Source of the DNA: Reyranella sp.
Lineage (GTDB): Bacteria > Pseudomonadota > Alphaproteobacteria > Reyranellales > Reyranellaceae
Reading direction: 5' to 3'
DNA length: 64,000 nucleotides
NCBI RefSeq assembly: GCF_004297405.1
Contig: NZ_SCVC01000032.1
Span: 248,001-312,000, forward strand
The notes below the pieces were generated by a model, which had not been told where the DNA came from, searched no databases, and was given only the letters and a program-made list of their open reading frames with translations. How positions within the stretch are numbered: position 1 is the first letter of the stretch; each line of letters starts with the position of its first letter. Positions 1 through 9,279 of this stretch are shown piece after piece. A program made the translations under genes and the position numbers.

Positions 1-1
1 C

Positions 2-538
2 GGGCAGCTCGCCAAGTTGAGGGGCTGCCGCGCGGTCGGCATCGCCGGCGGCAAGGACAAGTGCGACTATGTCGTGCAGGAACTGGGCTTCGACGCCTGC
101 GTCGACTATCGCGCGGCCGGCGCCAACCTCCACAAGGAGCTGCGTGCGGCGGCGCCCAAGGGCATCGACATCTATTTCGAGAATGTCGGCGGTGCCGTCC
201 AGGCGGCGGTCGTGCCGCAGCTCAACGACTTCGCGCGCGTTCCCCTCTGTGGCCTGATCTCGCAATACAACGAGATGCAGATGAATCCTGGTCCCGACTG
301 GCGCCTCTTGCTGATCAAGCGCGCCACGGTGACGGGCTTCATCGTCTCGGATCACTTCAACCAGATGGACGGTTTCTGGAAGGAAGTGCCGGCGGCAATG
401 AAGGCCGGGAAGATCAAGTATCGCGAGGACGTCGTGAAGGGCATCGAGAATACCCCGCAGGCCTTCATGGGTCTGCTCAAGGGCAAGAACTTCGGCAAGC
501 TCCTGGTGCAGGTCTCGGACGATCCGACGCGATCGTGA
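2..538 (+). CDS. NADP-dependent MDR oxidoreductase, C-terminal part
   Basis: This is the 3' part of a medium-chain dehydrogenase/reductase; the start lies upstream of the window. The frame opens inside the Rossmann fold: an AKLRGC stretch followed by RAVGIAGGKDKCDYV, typical of the zinc-independent prostaglandin reductase/curcumin reductase-like (YncB/CurA) branch. YFENVGG and the C-terminal KYREDVVKGIENTPQAF segment support the same family, which reduces C=C bonds of enones with NADPH. The substrate cannot be told from sequence. The visible piece is 178 residues, about half of the usual 335-345. Confidence 0.9.
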   Translation, partial: GQLAKLRGCRAVGIAGGKDKCDYVVQELGFDACVDYRAAGANLHKELRAAAPKGIDIYFENVGGAVQAAVVPQLNDFARVPLCGLISQYNEMQMNPGPDWRLLLIKRATVTGFIVSDHFNQMDGFWKEVPAAMKAGKIKYREDVVKGIENTPQAFMGLLKGKNFGKLLVQVSDDPTRS

Positions 539-646
539 TCACGGAGTTCGGCAAATTACGTCGCTGCGGCGGTGTGCATTCTCCCTTTCCACGGACGCAC
601 GTGGTAAAAGAAGAAAGCGACCTCGTTCGGTGGGAATGAAGCCTGA

Positions 647-1489
647 ATGATATCTCGTAGGTTGATGTTGGGCGGGCTGGCCGGTTTGTCAGCACCTGCC
701 CTGGCGGGGTGCGGTCAACGTCCGGCACCTTTGTCTGCGGCGTCTTATATGCCGGCACCTGGCTCCGGCGAGAGCTATCGTCCCGCCGTCGAGGGGCTGG
801 ATGCGGTAATCGACATCAGCCACAACGTCACGGTCAGCGACTTCCGTGCCGTGCGGCGCAGTGGCATCCTGGGCGTCATCCACAAATGCACCGAGGGCGG
901 CGACTGGATCGATCCCTCCTATTCGTCGCGGCGAAACCAGGCCGAGCAGACAGGGTTGCTGTGGGGCGCCTATCACTTCGGCACCAGACAATATTCCGGT
1001 TCCGATCAGGCCATGGCTTTCCTCGCCATCGCGCGACCGGGCCCTCAGACCCTGCTTGCGCTCGATCTCGAACCGAATGAGCGCAACCCGCGCAACACGA
1101 TGCAGGTCGCTCAGGCCGAAGCCTTCGTACAGGTCGTCTACCAGCAGACCGGTCGGCTGCCGCTTCTCTATTCCCACCCGGCCTGGGCCAACGGTGAGCG
1201 CTTCGGCAAGCACCGTCTCAGCCTGGGCCAGGCCGTGTCGCCCAGCTCGGTGTTGGCGCGTTGCGACCTGTGGCTGGCCGACTATCGCGAGCAGCCGGAA
1301 GTTCCCTACGCTTGGGCCAACAAGGGCTGGCGCCTCTGGCAGTACGTCGCCGACGAGACCGAGGCGGACGCGGCCTACGGCTCAACGCCGCGGGCCATTC
1401 CAGGCATCTCCCATTGCGACCGCAACCTGTTCAAGGGCGACGAGGCGACGCTCTATCGCTACTGGCGAAGCGGCGGCCGCGCGACCTGA
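647..1489 (+). CDS. GH25-family lysozyme-like lipoprotein
   Basis: The 280-residue exported protein begins MISRRLMLGGLAGLSAPALAGC. A double-Arg N-region and a lipobox (LAGC, Cys at residue 22) suggest a lipid anchor, possibly after Tat export. The rest fits a glycoside hydrolase 25 (muramidase) barrel: GLDAVIDISHN near the start holds the first acidic residue, IHKCTEGGDWIDPSY the substrate-facing loop, LLALDLEPNE the D-x-E catalytic pair, and LWLADYRE and WRLWQY the C-terminal strands. It probably cleaves peptidoglycan in the periplasm. It converges on htpG with 4 bp between the stop codons. Confidence 0.85.
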   Translation: MISRRLMLGGLAGLSAPALAGCGQRPAPLSAASYMPAPGSGESYRPAVEGLDAVIDISHNVTVSDFRAVRRSGILGVIHKCTEGGDWIDPSYSSRRNQAEQTGLLWGAYHFGTRQYSGSDQAMAFLAIARPGPQTLLALDLEPNERNPRNTMQVAQAEAFVQVVYQQTGRLPLLYSHPAWANGERFGKHRLSLGQAVSPSSVLARCDLWLADYREQPEVPYAWANKGWRLWQYVADETEADAAYGSTPRAIPGISHCDRNLFKGDEATLYRYWRSGGRAT

Positions 1490-1493
1490 CGGG

Positions 1494-3395
1494 CTATCCC
1501 TTCGACTCGAGGCTGCGCACCACGAAGGCGTTCAGTCGCTTGGTGAAAGCCGCTGGGTCGGACGGGATCTCGCCGTCGAGGATATGCGCCTGGTCGAGAA
1601 GCAGGCTCGCCAGGTCGCCGACATCCTGCTCCTGTCCAGCGGTCTTGGCGGCGCCCAGCAGACGCACCAGCGCATGCTTCATGTTTAGCTCGAGGATCGG
1701 CTTGGTGCTGCCGCCGCGGTTCTGGCGTGCCAGCAGGCGCTCCAGTTCGCGATCCCGGCCTTGCACATCGGCCACGAGGCAAGAAGCGCTCTCGGTCAGG
1801 CGCTGCGAGGGCCGCACATCGGCGACCTTGTCGCCCAGCACCTCTTTCACAGCACTCAGGATCGCCTCGTCGCTGGCGGTATCCGTCTTGTCGTCGGCCG
1901 ACTTGTCGTCAGTCTTGTCCACGAGCGGGACGAGGCCGAAATCGACATCGCCCTGGCTCAGCGACTTCAAAGGCTTGCCGTCGAATTCCTGGGGCAGGGT
2001 CGTCCAGAAAGCGTCGATCGGATCGGTCAGCAGCAGGACCTCGATGCCGCGGGCGCGGGCTGCCTCCAGCTTGGGGTTCGACTTCAAACGGTCCATGCTT
2101 TCGCCGACCAGATAGTAGATTTCGGTCTGGTTGGGCTTCAGGTCCGCGACATAGTCCTTCAGCGAGCGCAGCTTTTCACCGCTGGCCGTGCTGGCAAAGC
2201 GCGCCAGGGCGAGAAGCTGGCTGCGGCGCTCCTGATCCTCGTAGAGGCCTTCCTTGAGCACGGGGCCGAAGGCCTGCCAGACCTTCTCGTATTTCTCCGT
2301 TTCCTTGGTCGCCGCACTCTCAAGCTCGCCCAGCACGCGACCGATCAAACCGCTGCGGATCTGCTTCACCTGCGGATTGTTCTGCAGCATCTCGCGCGAG
2401 AGGTTGAGCGGCAGGTCTTCGCTGTCCACCACGCCGCGCACGAAGCGCAGATAGGCAGGCAGCAGCTCGGCATCGTCGGTGATGTAGACGCGCCGGACAT
2501 AAAGCTTCACGCGGCCCTTGCGGGCAGGGTCGGTCAGGTCGAAGGGCGGGGTCGTTGGCATGAACAGCAGCACGGCATAGGACTGCCGGCCCTCGACCTT
2601 GTAGTGCAGCGTGAGCGCCGGCTCGTCGAACGCCATCGCGATCGAGCGATAGGCCTGCGTGTAATCCTCGGGCTTCACCTCGGACTTCGAGCGCTGCCAA
2701 AGGGCGCTGGCGGCGTTGACCTGCCGTGCCTCACCCTTCTCGTCGATCAGCTCGATGGGGAAGAGGATGTGGTCGGAGTAGGTGCGTACGACCCGCTCCA
2801 GCTCGTAGGCCTGCAGGTAGCGTGCCGCATCTTCCTTCAGGTGCAGCACGATCTCGGTGCCGCGCGACACACGGCCGGCCTGCTCGGTACTGGTCGGTGC
2901 CACGTCGAAGCCCGCTCCGCCGGTGGAGGTCCAGACCCAGGCTTCCGAGGAGCCTGCGCGGCGGCTGGTCACGTCGATGCGGTCGGCGACCATGAACGCA
3001 GCATAGAAGCCGACGCCGAACTGGCCGATCAGCCCCAGCCCGTCCTTGGCGTCCTTCAGGCCCTTCAGGAAGGCCTTTGTGCCGGACCGCGCCACCGTGC
3101 CGAGATTGTCGATCAGCTCCTGCCGGTCCATGCCGATGCCATTGTCGGCGATGGTGAGGGTCTTGGCGGCGGCATCCGGCTTGAGGCGAATGGCGAGCCG
3201 CTCGTCGCCAGCCAGTAGCGCGGGGTTAGCGATCGCCTCGTAGCGGACCTTGTCGCAGGCGTCGGACGCGTTGGAGATCAGCTCCCGCAGGAAAACATCG
3301 GTCTCCGAATAGACCGAATGCACCATCAGGTTCAGCAGTTCGGCCACTTCGGCCTGGAACTGATGCGACTGCGCGGTCCCGGTGTCTCCGTTCAT
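1494..3395 (-). CDS. htpG: Chaperone HtpG (Hsp90)
   Basis: The 633-residue protein is the usual length for bacterial Hsp90, a cytosolic ATP-dependent homodimeric chaperone. The N-terminal GHKL ATPase shows [14 protein letters not shown] (Asn binding Mg-ATP), DNGIGM and [15 protein letters not shown]. The middle domain shows [18 protein letters not shown]. The C-terminal dimerisation domain is present, without the eukaryotic MEEVD tail. The chosen ATG is preceded by AGGGA at short spacing. It is a single transcription unit. Confidence 0.97.
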   Translation of the reverse strand: MNGDTGTAQSHQFQAEVAELLNLMVHSVYSETDVFLRELISNASDACDKVRYEAIANPALLAGDERLAIRLKPDAAAKTLTIADNGIGMDRQELIDNLGTVARSGTKAFLKGLKDAKDGLGLIGQFGVGFYAAFMVADRIDVTSRRAGSSEAWVWTSTGGAGFDVAPTSTEQAGRVSRGTEIVLHLKEDAARYLQAYELERVVRTYSDHILFPIELIDEKGEARQVNAASALWQRSKSEVKPEDYTQAYRSIAMAFDEPALTLHYKVEGRQSYAVLLFMPTTPPFDLTDPARKGRVKLYVRRVYITDDAELLPAYLRFVRGVVDSEDLPLNLSREMLQNNPQVKQIRSGLIGRVLGELESAATKETEKYEKVWQAFGPVLKEGLYEDQERRSQLLALARFASTASGEKLRSLKDYVADLKPNQTEIYYLVGESMDRLKSNPKLEAARARGIEVLLLTDPIDAFWTTLPQEFDGKPLKSLSQGDVDFGLVPLVDKTDDKSADDKTDTASDEAILSAVKEVLGDKVADVRPSQRLTESASCLVADVQGRDRELERLLARQNRGGSTKPILELNMKHALVRLLGAAKTAGQEQDVGDLASLLLDQAHILDGEIPSDPAAFTKRLNAFVVRSLESKG

Positions 3396-3485
3396 TCCCT
3401 GCCATCCGACGTAGGTGAATTGTCGGCGGTGGATATAGGACAGAGGGCGGGGCGGACAAGGGCCGTCTTTGCGGCCCCGTCCTGC

Positions 3486-4646
3486 CTAGATGAACATATC
3501 ACGCTGATTGTAGTTCTTCAGCAGCGCCTCGCGGGCTGCCTCGGTCCAGCGATTCTGGTCTTCCTGGCCCGCCAGGGGGCGGTAGTCGTAAGCGCGCTCG
3601 TGCGGGAACCGCTGCCGACGGGCGTCGATGGCGAGCTGGATAATGCGGGAGCGTTCGGCAATGCGCTCCTCGGTGTAGGTCTCGACCACACCGGTCAGCC
3701 GGCGAGTCGTCACGCCCAGCACGCGACGCCGCGGGAAGAATCCCGCATTGAGCGTGATGCGGCGATCGGGCGACGAATTGGCGAACGATCCGTGCAGGAG
3801 CTGACGGTTGGTGATGATCGTGTCACCCGCGCCGCTCAGCATGGGCACGGCGCCGTCCAGCCGGTCTGAGCCGCTCTCGGCCGCCAGCTTCTTGATGTCC
3901 GCCTTGCCGAGCTTGTGGCTGCCCGGCAGCACCCAGACGCAATTGCCGGCCGTGCTAGGATAGAGCTGGGTCATGAAATTGAAGCCGTGCGCGCCGGGGT
4001 CCCAGTCGGCGGCATCCCAGTGGGTCGTGCCGTCCTGGTGCCAGGCTACCGACGGGCCGAGGCCGGCCTCCTTGACGAAGGTCACCTCGTTGTAGGGCAC
4101 GAAATCGTCGCCGTTGATCGCCGCGGCGACGGCCAGCAGCCCCGGATGGCCGTAGAGCCGCAGGCAGGCATCCATCAGGTGCAGGTTGCCGTCGAGCAGT
4201 TCCACGGTCCAGGCTGGGCCGTCTTTGCCCAGCGTCGGCTGCTCCATGGCGACGGGATGCCGTCCGTTGTTCTTCGTCGTCCCACCGAGCGAATCGCTCA
4301 ACGGCTTGGCCAAGCGATAAGGCGGCTTGATGATTCCCTCGCCCAGCGCCGGACGGCCATTGCGGTCCACTGACGAGCCGGGCTCGGCCGGGGCGCGCGC
4401 CAGCACGTCTTCGACATCGGCGCGCAGCTCCGCCAGCTCCTCCGGATCGACTGTGCCCTCGAACACGTAGAAGCCGTTCGTCCAGTAAGCGTCGAGGATC
4501 GCCGGGTCGAGCTTGCCGTCGGCGCCGAAGCGGATCGGTCCGCGATTGCCCAGCGCCCGGGCACGCGCTTCGCCGGCCCGACTGTATTCGGCCATCACCT
4601 GCGCATGGTCGGCGGCGCTGAGTGTCGTCGTTGTAATCGTGTCCAT
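3486..4646 (-). CDS. Phytanoyl-CoA dioxygenase (PhyH) family protein
   Basis: The 386-residue protein looks like a non-haem Fe(II)/2-oxoglutarate oxygenase. The metal triad appears as VAWHQDGTTHW (His-x-Asp) and, near the end, LLHGSFANSS (distal His), followed by the 2-oxoglutarate-binding Arg in PDRRITLNAGFF. The start at MDTITTTTLS is favoured by a strong Shine-Dalgarno (AGGGAGGGCGAG) just upstream; an in-frame extension to 4787 lacks one and overlaps the dehydratase gene. The 13-bp gap to the upstream dehydratase implies co-transcription, suggesting a shared catabolic route for a hydroxylated acid. The substrate is unknown. Confidence 0.88.
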   Translation of the reverse strand: MDTITTTTLSAADHAQVMAEYSRAGEARARALGNRGPIRFGADGKLDPAILDAYWTNGFYVFEGTVDPEELAELRADVEDVLARAPAEPGSSVDRNGRPALGEGIIKPPYRLAKPLSDSLGGTTKNNGRHPVAMEQPTLGKDGPAWTVELLDGNLHLMDACLRLYGHPGLLAVAAAINGDDFVPYNEVTFVKEAGLGPSVAWHQDGTTHWDAADWDPGAHGFNFMTQLYPSTAGNCVWVLPGSHKLGKADIKKLAAESGSDRLDGAVPMLSGAGDTIITNRQLLHGSFANSSPDRRITLNAGFFPRRRVLGVTTRRLTGVVETYTEERIAERSRIIQLAIDARRQRFPHERAYDYRPLAGQEDQNRWTEAAREALLKNYNQRDMFI

Positions 4647-4659
4647 CTCTCGCCCTCCC

Positions 4660-6378
4660 TCAGACCACGCAGCCATAGTGCGCCGACGATACCAGCCGGA
4701 CGTACTTGTCGTGCACCGAACCCGGCCGCAGCCGCCCCGCTGGATCGGGCGCCCGCCATTCGGCCATGCGTTGGGCGATCTCGGCATCCGACAGCTCGAC
4801 GTTCAAGGTCCGCTTGCCGGGATCGATCACGATCGTATCGCCGTCGCGCACCGCCGCAATCGGTCCGCCGCGCGCCGCTTCGGGTGAGATGTGGCCAATC
4901 AGGATCCCGTGGCTCACGCCGGAGAAGCGGCCATCGGTGATCAGCGCCACGTCCTCGCCCAGCCCGCGTCCCTGGAGCTGGATGGTGAGCATCACCATCT
5001 CGGGCATGCCCGGTCCGCCCACGGGGCCGACATTGCGCACTACGATCACGGTGCCGGGCTTGATCTCGCCGGCGCGGATCGCCTTCATCGTGTCGGCCTC
5101 GGAGTCGAACACCTTGGCCGTGCCGCGGAACTCGCTTTTTTCCAGGGTCTTGCCCGAGAGCTTCAGCACGCAGCTTTCTGGCGCGATGTTGCCGCGCAGC
5201 ACGCTGATGTGGTTGTTGGCCGGCGCAACTGGCCGGCTGACCGGACGGACGATGTCCTGCTTGGCGATCTCCTCCAGCGTCGGCGTCGCGGCCAAATTCT
5301 CCGCCAGCGTCTTGCCGGTGACCGTCATCACGTCGCCGTGCAGCAGGCCCGCGCGCAGCAGCTCCTTCATCACGACCGGCACCCCGCCGATCGCATGCAG
5401 GCTCGTCATCGCATAGGGGCCGTGCGGCTGCAGGTTACTGATCAGCGGCACCCGCTCGCCGATCTGCTGGATGCGCTCGATGGTGAGCGGCACCTCGGCC
5501 GCCCGCGCGATGGCGAGCAGGTGGAGATACATGTTGGTCGAGCCGCCCATCGCATAGACCGTCGTGATGGCATTCTCGAAGGCGCGCTCCGTCATGATGT
5601 CGCGCGGCCGGATGCCGGCCTCCATCAGCCGGTAGAGTGCCTCGACCGACGCGCGTGCCTGCGCCCGCACATCTGCGTGGATGTCGCTGCCCGCCTCGTA
5701 GTCGGCGGGATGCGAGGCGCCGCGCGGCAGCATCATGCCGATCGCTTCGGCAGTCGTGCTCATCGTGTTGGCCGTGAACATCGCGCCGCAGGTGCCGCTG
5801 CCCGGCATGACATTGCGCTCCAGCTCGACCAGCTCCGCGGCGGAGATGCGGCCGGCCTCCTGGGCGGCGCGGCCTTCGGCATAGTCCATGATGGTGAGGT
5901 TGGTGCCCTTGGACGCCCACGGCTCGAAGCTCACCTTGCCCGGCGAGCTGGTGCCAGGATAGAGCACCAGCCCGAAGGCGTTGGTGCGCGCCAGCGGCAT
6001 CAGCGCGGCCGCGCCGGTCTTGTCGCAGCCGGAGATTACGATCATTGCATCGCCGTGATGGGCGTAGTGGCCGATCTCGAAGCAGTCGGCGACCACGTCG
6101 CGGGAGACGAGGCTATAGCCCGCCGTCGGCGTTCCCTGGGTCAAGGCATCCGATACCGCCGGCGCACCGACGACCAGGCCCTGTCCGCCGCGCTCCGCCA
6201 GCAGCTCGACCAGCAGGTCGGCGATGCCGCGCACCCGGTTGTTGCAGCGATGTGCGTTCGTCCAGGCACTGGCGATGGTGACCACCGCCGTGGTCTTGGC
6301 CGTGCGGTCCGGATCGAACCCGGCGGCGCGCAGCTCGACGCGCGATTTCTTCCAGTAGGTGCTGCTGTCTTGGGTCAT
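4660..6378 (-). CDS. IlvD/Edd-family dehydratase (dihydroxy-acid dehydratase-like)
   Basis: The 572-residue protein carries the hallmarks of the IlvD/Edd family of Fe-S dehydratases: [14 protein letters not shown] (first cluster Cys), [14 protein letters not shown] (second Cys), [17 protein letters not shown] (third Cys), [12 protein letters not shown], and [20 protein letters not shown]. Members dehydrate 2,3-dihydroxy acids (IlvD, branched-chain amino acids) or sugar acids (AraC/XylD type). MTQDSSTYW is taken as the start because the N-terminal extension before it is not family-like. Linkage to a PhyH dioxygenase rather than ilv genes suggests a catabolic acid as substrate, so no ilvD symbol is given. 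Confidence 0.9.
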   Translation of the reverse strand: MTQDSSTYWKKSRVELRAAGFDPDRTAKTTAVVTIASAWTNAHRCNNRVRGIADLLVELLAERGGQGLVVGAPAVSDALTQGTPTAGYSLVSRDVVADCFEIGHYAHHGDAMIVISGCDKTGAAALMPLARTNAFGLVLYPGTSSPGKVSFEPWASKGTNLTIMDYAEGRAAQEAGRISAAELVELERNVMPGSGTCGAMFTANTMSTTAEAIGMMLPRGASHPADYEAGSDIHADVRAQARASVEALYRLMEAGIRPRDIMTERAFENAITTVYAMGGSTNMYLHLLAIARAAEVPLTIERIQQIGERVPLISNLQPHGPYAMTSLHAIGGVPVVMKELLRAGLLHGDVMTVTGKTLAENLAATPTLEEIAKQDIVRPVSRPVAPANNHISVLRGNIAPESCVLKLSGKTLEKSEFRGTAKVFDSEADTMKAIRAGEIKPGTVIVVRNVGPVGGPGMPEMVMLTIQLQGRGLGEDVALITDGRFSGVSHGILIGHISPEAARGGPIAAVRDGDTIVIDPGKRTLNVELSDAEIAQRMAEWRAPDPAGRLRPGSVHDKYVRLVSSAHYGCVV

Positions 6379-6504
6379 GGCGAGTGGGCGTTTCCTGAGG
6401 GATCGAAGCCCGCCGACGATAGCCCGGCCGCGACGCGACGACCAAACCCTGTCGTGGGCGACTCCCGCTCTGCGGATGGCCATCAGGCGCCGAGCGCCGT
6501 CGCC

Positions 6505-7611
6505 CTACTTGACGGTTCGAATGGCGCGATTGCCGACCGCATTGCCGTAGGTCGCAACATGATTGCCGGTCTCGTTGACGCCTGCGCCCCGGGACAACAG
6601 ATACAGTTGCGGCTTGCCGACGCTCTTCCATTGGCCATCGACGAACTCGCGGGCATGGGTAGAGCCGTCCGTCGAGCCTTCGCTGTAGAGGATGTTGGAC
6701 CCGTAGCCGTTGCTCGGCACGACATAGACGGCTTCGCCCGTGTTCTCTCCGTTGTTGGCAAAGCCGACCCGCAGCCCGTCCGGTGCGACGATGCCGCCCT
6801 CGGCATTGAGAATGAACGAACCGAAGACCGCATTGCAGGAATAGACCGATCGCACGCCCGCGCCCATGTTGCGGCTCATGTTCGGGTGGATCAGCTGGAT
6901 GTTGGAAACGATGCCGCGATTGTCCCGACGGACGTTGGTGTGCTGCATGAGCATGCCGTCCTTGCGGTGATTCTCGCCGTGGACGTTCTCGCACATGCCC
7001 TCGAACACCGCGCCCTGCAGCACGATGCCGTAGGTGCCGTAGGAGGTGTAGATGTCGCGCAAGGTGAACTTGTAGAGCGCGCCCTCATCGCCATCCGGTG
7101 CATAGAGCTTCAGGCAGGCGCCGCACGGGGTGCCTTTGTAGCCGTTGCCGGACAGAGAAAACTTCTCGAGGAACAGCCCACGGTTCTGCACGCCCTTCAC
7201 GCCGCGATAGACGATCATGTCGGCATTGGCGGGACCCTCCCAGTTGACCCTGGCGAAGTTGCCGTTGGCGCCCCAGGGGCTTCCGTCGTTACTTTTCTGC
7301 CGCACGGTGATGGTTTTGGTCAGCGTGACCTGGGTGCGTGGGTCGAACATGGGAACGTAGCCGTCGTCCGCGCCGCTCTGGAGCGCCTGGGCGAATTCGG
7401 ACTCGTTGCGGGCCCAGATGAGTCCGCCGCGGTCGCGGCCACCCTCCGGAGGCGGGCGACCTGCCCCGGGCGAGTGGCCCCCGGGTGACTGGCCCCCGGG
7501 TGACTGGCCGGGGCGATCCTGGGCGCGTGCGCCACGCAGGGGGGCCGCTGCCGCGGCGGCGGCCGCGACGACAGCCGCAATCGCGCGTCGTCCCATTTGC
7601 AGCTTGGCCAT
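6505..7611 (-). CDS. Exported protein with Gly/Pro pentapeptide repeats, possible beta-helix
   Basis: I do not recognise a named family. The 368-residue product starts with a signal peptide: MAKLQMGRR, then a poly-Ala core ending RGARAQ. A low-complexity Pro/Gly linker of about 30 residues follows, with the unit SPGGQ/SPGGH/SPGA repeated three times. The rest (about residues 70-368) is rich in short beta-type segments and Gly/Asn turns (GLFLEKFSLSGNG, GIVLQGAVFEG, GIVSNIQLIHPN), consistent with a right-handed parallel beta-helix of the pectate-lyase-like superfold. It is probably secreted or periplasmic. It is divergent from the deaminase gene. Confidence 0.65.
   Translation of the reverse strand: MAKLQMGRRAIAAVVAAAAAAAAPLRGARAQDRPGQSPGGQSPGGHSPGAGRPPPEGGRDRGGLIWARNESEFAQALQSGADDGYVPMFDPRTQVTLTKTITVRQKSNDGSPWGANGNFARVNWEGPANADMIVYRGVKGVQNRGLFLEKFSLSGNGYKGTPCGACLKLYAPDGDEGALYKFTLRDIYTSYGTYGIVLQGAVFEGMCENVHGENHRKDGMLMQHTNVRRDNRGIVSNIQLIHPNMSRNMGAGVRSVYSCNAVFGSFILNAEGGIVAPDGLRVGFANNGENTGEAVYVVPSNGYGSNILYSEGSTDGSTHAREFVDGQWKSVGKPQLYLLSRGAGVNETGNHVATYGNAVGNRAIRTVK
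7468..7512. repeat. Three 15-bp tandem repeats coding SPGG-x
   Basis: Three consecutive near-identical 15-bp units (consensus GGGTGACTGGCCCCC) lie in frame inside the exported protein gene and encode its SPGG-x pentapeptides on the minus strand. Units 2 and 3 are almost exact; unit 1 has two substitutions. Such units can change copy number by slippage without breaking the frame. Confidence 0.8.
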
Positions 7612-7779
7612 TCTGCTCTCCGCATACGGTTTGTTGCCGCGACACCGTATCCGAGGCGAGCCGGATTGGCCCAGTGGCACCGCTGTGACCTGAGCCGGGC
7701 CATTCACCATTCTCCGCTGGTGCAATCGATTGCATTGCCTATTCTGGCCCGGGCTGGAACTGGGTGGGATTCGCGAAAA

Positions 7780-9195
7780 ATGGCGACGCTGCTGGCAAAG
7801 AATGCGTCCGTCCTCGTCACCATGGACGGTGGGCGTCGGGAGCTGAAGAACGCCGGGCTCTATGCCGAGGACGGCATCCTGAAGAAGGTCGGCCCCAACG
7901 AGGAACTGCCGGCCACTGCCGACACCGTGATCGACCTCACCGGCCAGATCTGCCTGCCGGGCTTCGTCAACACCCACCACCACCTCAACCAGACGCTCAC
8001 CCGCAACTTCCCGGGCGCGCAGGACAACAACCTCTTCCCCTGGCTGAAGGCGCTCTATCGCGTCTGGGCGCGGACGACGCCGGAAGCCTCGCGCGCCAGC
8101 ACGCTGGTCGGCCTCGCCGAGCTGGCGCTCTCCGGCTGCACCACGGTCTTCGACCATTCCTACGTCTTCAAGAACGGCAACAACGTCGATTGCCAGATCG
8201 AGGCGGCGCGGGACATCGGCGTGCGCTTCCATGCCAGCCGCGGGTCGATGTCGCTCGGCGAATCCAAGGGCGGGCTGCCGCCGGACGATTGCGTGGAGGA
8301 GGAGCCCTTCATCCTGAAGGACAGCCAGAGGGTCATCGAGAAGTATCACGACGCCAGCACGGGCTCGATGACCCAGATCGTGCTGGCGCCGTGCTCGCCG
8401 TTCTCCGTCACGACCTCGCTGCTCACCGAGACGGCGAAGCTGGCGCGGCACTACAAGGTGAAGCTGCACACCCATCTCTGCGAGACCCTCGACGAGGAGC
8501 GCTTCACCCTGGAGCGCTTCCAGTTGCGCCCCGTCGACTGGATGGAGTCGCTCGGCTGGCTGGGCGAGGATGTGTGGTTCGCCCACGCCATCCATGTCGA
8601 CGACGACGAGATCAAGAAGTTCGCGGCGACCGGCTGCGGCGCGGCCCATTGCCCGTGCTCGAACATGCGCCTCGGCTCCGGCATCGCGCCGATCAAGAAG
8701 TACATGGCGGCCGGCGTGAAGGTCGGCCTCGGCGTCGACGGTTCGGCCAGCAACGACTCCTCCAACATCCTGATGGAGGCGCGCCAGGCGATGCTGCTGG
8801 CGCGGCTGCGGCTCGGCCTGCTGCCGCCCGAGGGGCCGCGCAAGTACATGTACCTCTCGCAGTCGCATCCCGTGCGCGCCAAGGAATGGATGACCGCGCG
8901 CGAAGCGCTGGAACTCGCGACCCTGGGCGGCGCGAGCGTTCTCGGCCGCTCCGACATCGGCTCGCTCGAACCCGGCAAGTGCGCCGACTTCTTCACGCTC
9001 GACCTGAACACGATCGGCTATGCCGGCGCGCTCCACGATCCCGTCGCCGCCGTCCTCTTCTGTGCGCCGCAGCCCGCCCGCACGACGGTGATCAACGGCC
9101 GCGTGGTGGTGAAGGACGGCGAGATCGTCACGATGGACATGGCGCCCGTCGTGGCGACGCATAATCGGTTGGCGGCGAAGCTGGCGGAGGGGTGA
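7780..9195 (+). CDS. 8-oxoguanine deaminase-like amidohydrolase
   Basis: The 471-residue metal-dependent amidohydrolase belongs to the AtzB/guanine-deaminase superfamily. The metal ligands appear as NTHHHLNQTL (H-x-H), KLHTHLCETLDEE and VWFAHAIHVDDDEI (two further His), and GLGVDGSASND (Asp). The stretch QDNNLFPWLKALYRVWARTTPE is typical of 8-oxoguanine deaminases and hydroxyatrazine ethylaminohydrolases. The reaction would be hydrolytic deamination of a purine or triazine; the exact substrate is not proven. The start MATLLAKNASVLVTMDGG matches the family N-terminus; in-frame codons upstream do not look coding. Confidence 0.88.
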   Translation: MATLLAKNASVLVTMDGGRRELKNAGLYAEDGILKKVGPNEELPATADTVIDLTGQICLPGFVNTHHHLNQTLTRNFPGAQDNNLFPWLKALYRVWARTTPEASRASTLVGLAELALSGCTTVFDHSYVFKNGNNVDCQIEAARDIGVRFHASRGSMSLGESKGGLPPDDCVEEEPFILKDSQRVIEKYHDASTGSMTQIVLAPCSPFSVTTSLLTETAKLARHYKVKLHTHLCETLDEERFTLERFQLRPVDWMESLGWLGEDVWFAHAIHVDDDEIKKFAATGCGAAHCPCSNMRLGSGIAPIKKYMAAGVKVGLGVDGSASNDSSNILMEARQAMLLARLRLGLLPPEGPRKYMYLSQSHPVRAKEWMTAREALELATLGGASVLGRSDIGSLEPGKCADFFTLDLNTIGYAGALHDPVAAVLFCAPQPARTTVINGRVVVKDGEIVTMDMAPVVATHNRLAAKLAEG

Positions 9196-9217
9196 GCCCA
9201 CGTTCTGCCACGTGGGC
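9196..9217 (+). terminator. Hairpin directly after the deaminase stop
   Basis: GCCCACG pairs with CGTGGGC across an 8-nt loop, immediately after the TGA at 9193-9195. No T-run follows, so it may be a weak terminator or an RNA-stability hairpin. Confidence 0.4.
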
Positions 9218-9279
9218 GTGCCTGCATTACTTCTTCCAAGACCGACCACGCTTCCTTAGCGATAGGAGCGCACGCGAAA

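Noticed and set aside
1761..3218. 485-codon open frame opposite htpG
   Set aside because: Shadow of htpG; no recognisable motif.
4891..7488. 865-codon open frame on the plus strand
   Set aside because: It is antisense to the well-supported IlvD/Edd dehydratase and the exported protein; long antisense frames are expected at this GC content and its translation has no domain features (His/Arg/Asp-rich, no hydrophobic pattern).
7612..9249. Upstream extension of the exported protein's frame, giving 914 codons
   Set aside because: The added part is antisense to the deaminase gene and is not protein-like; a clear signal peptide begins at 7611.
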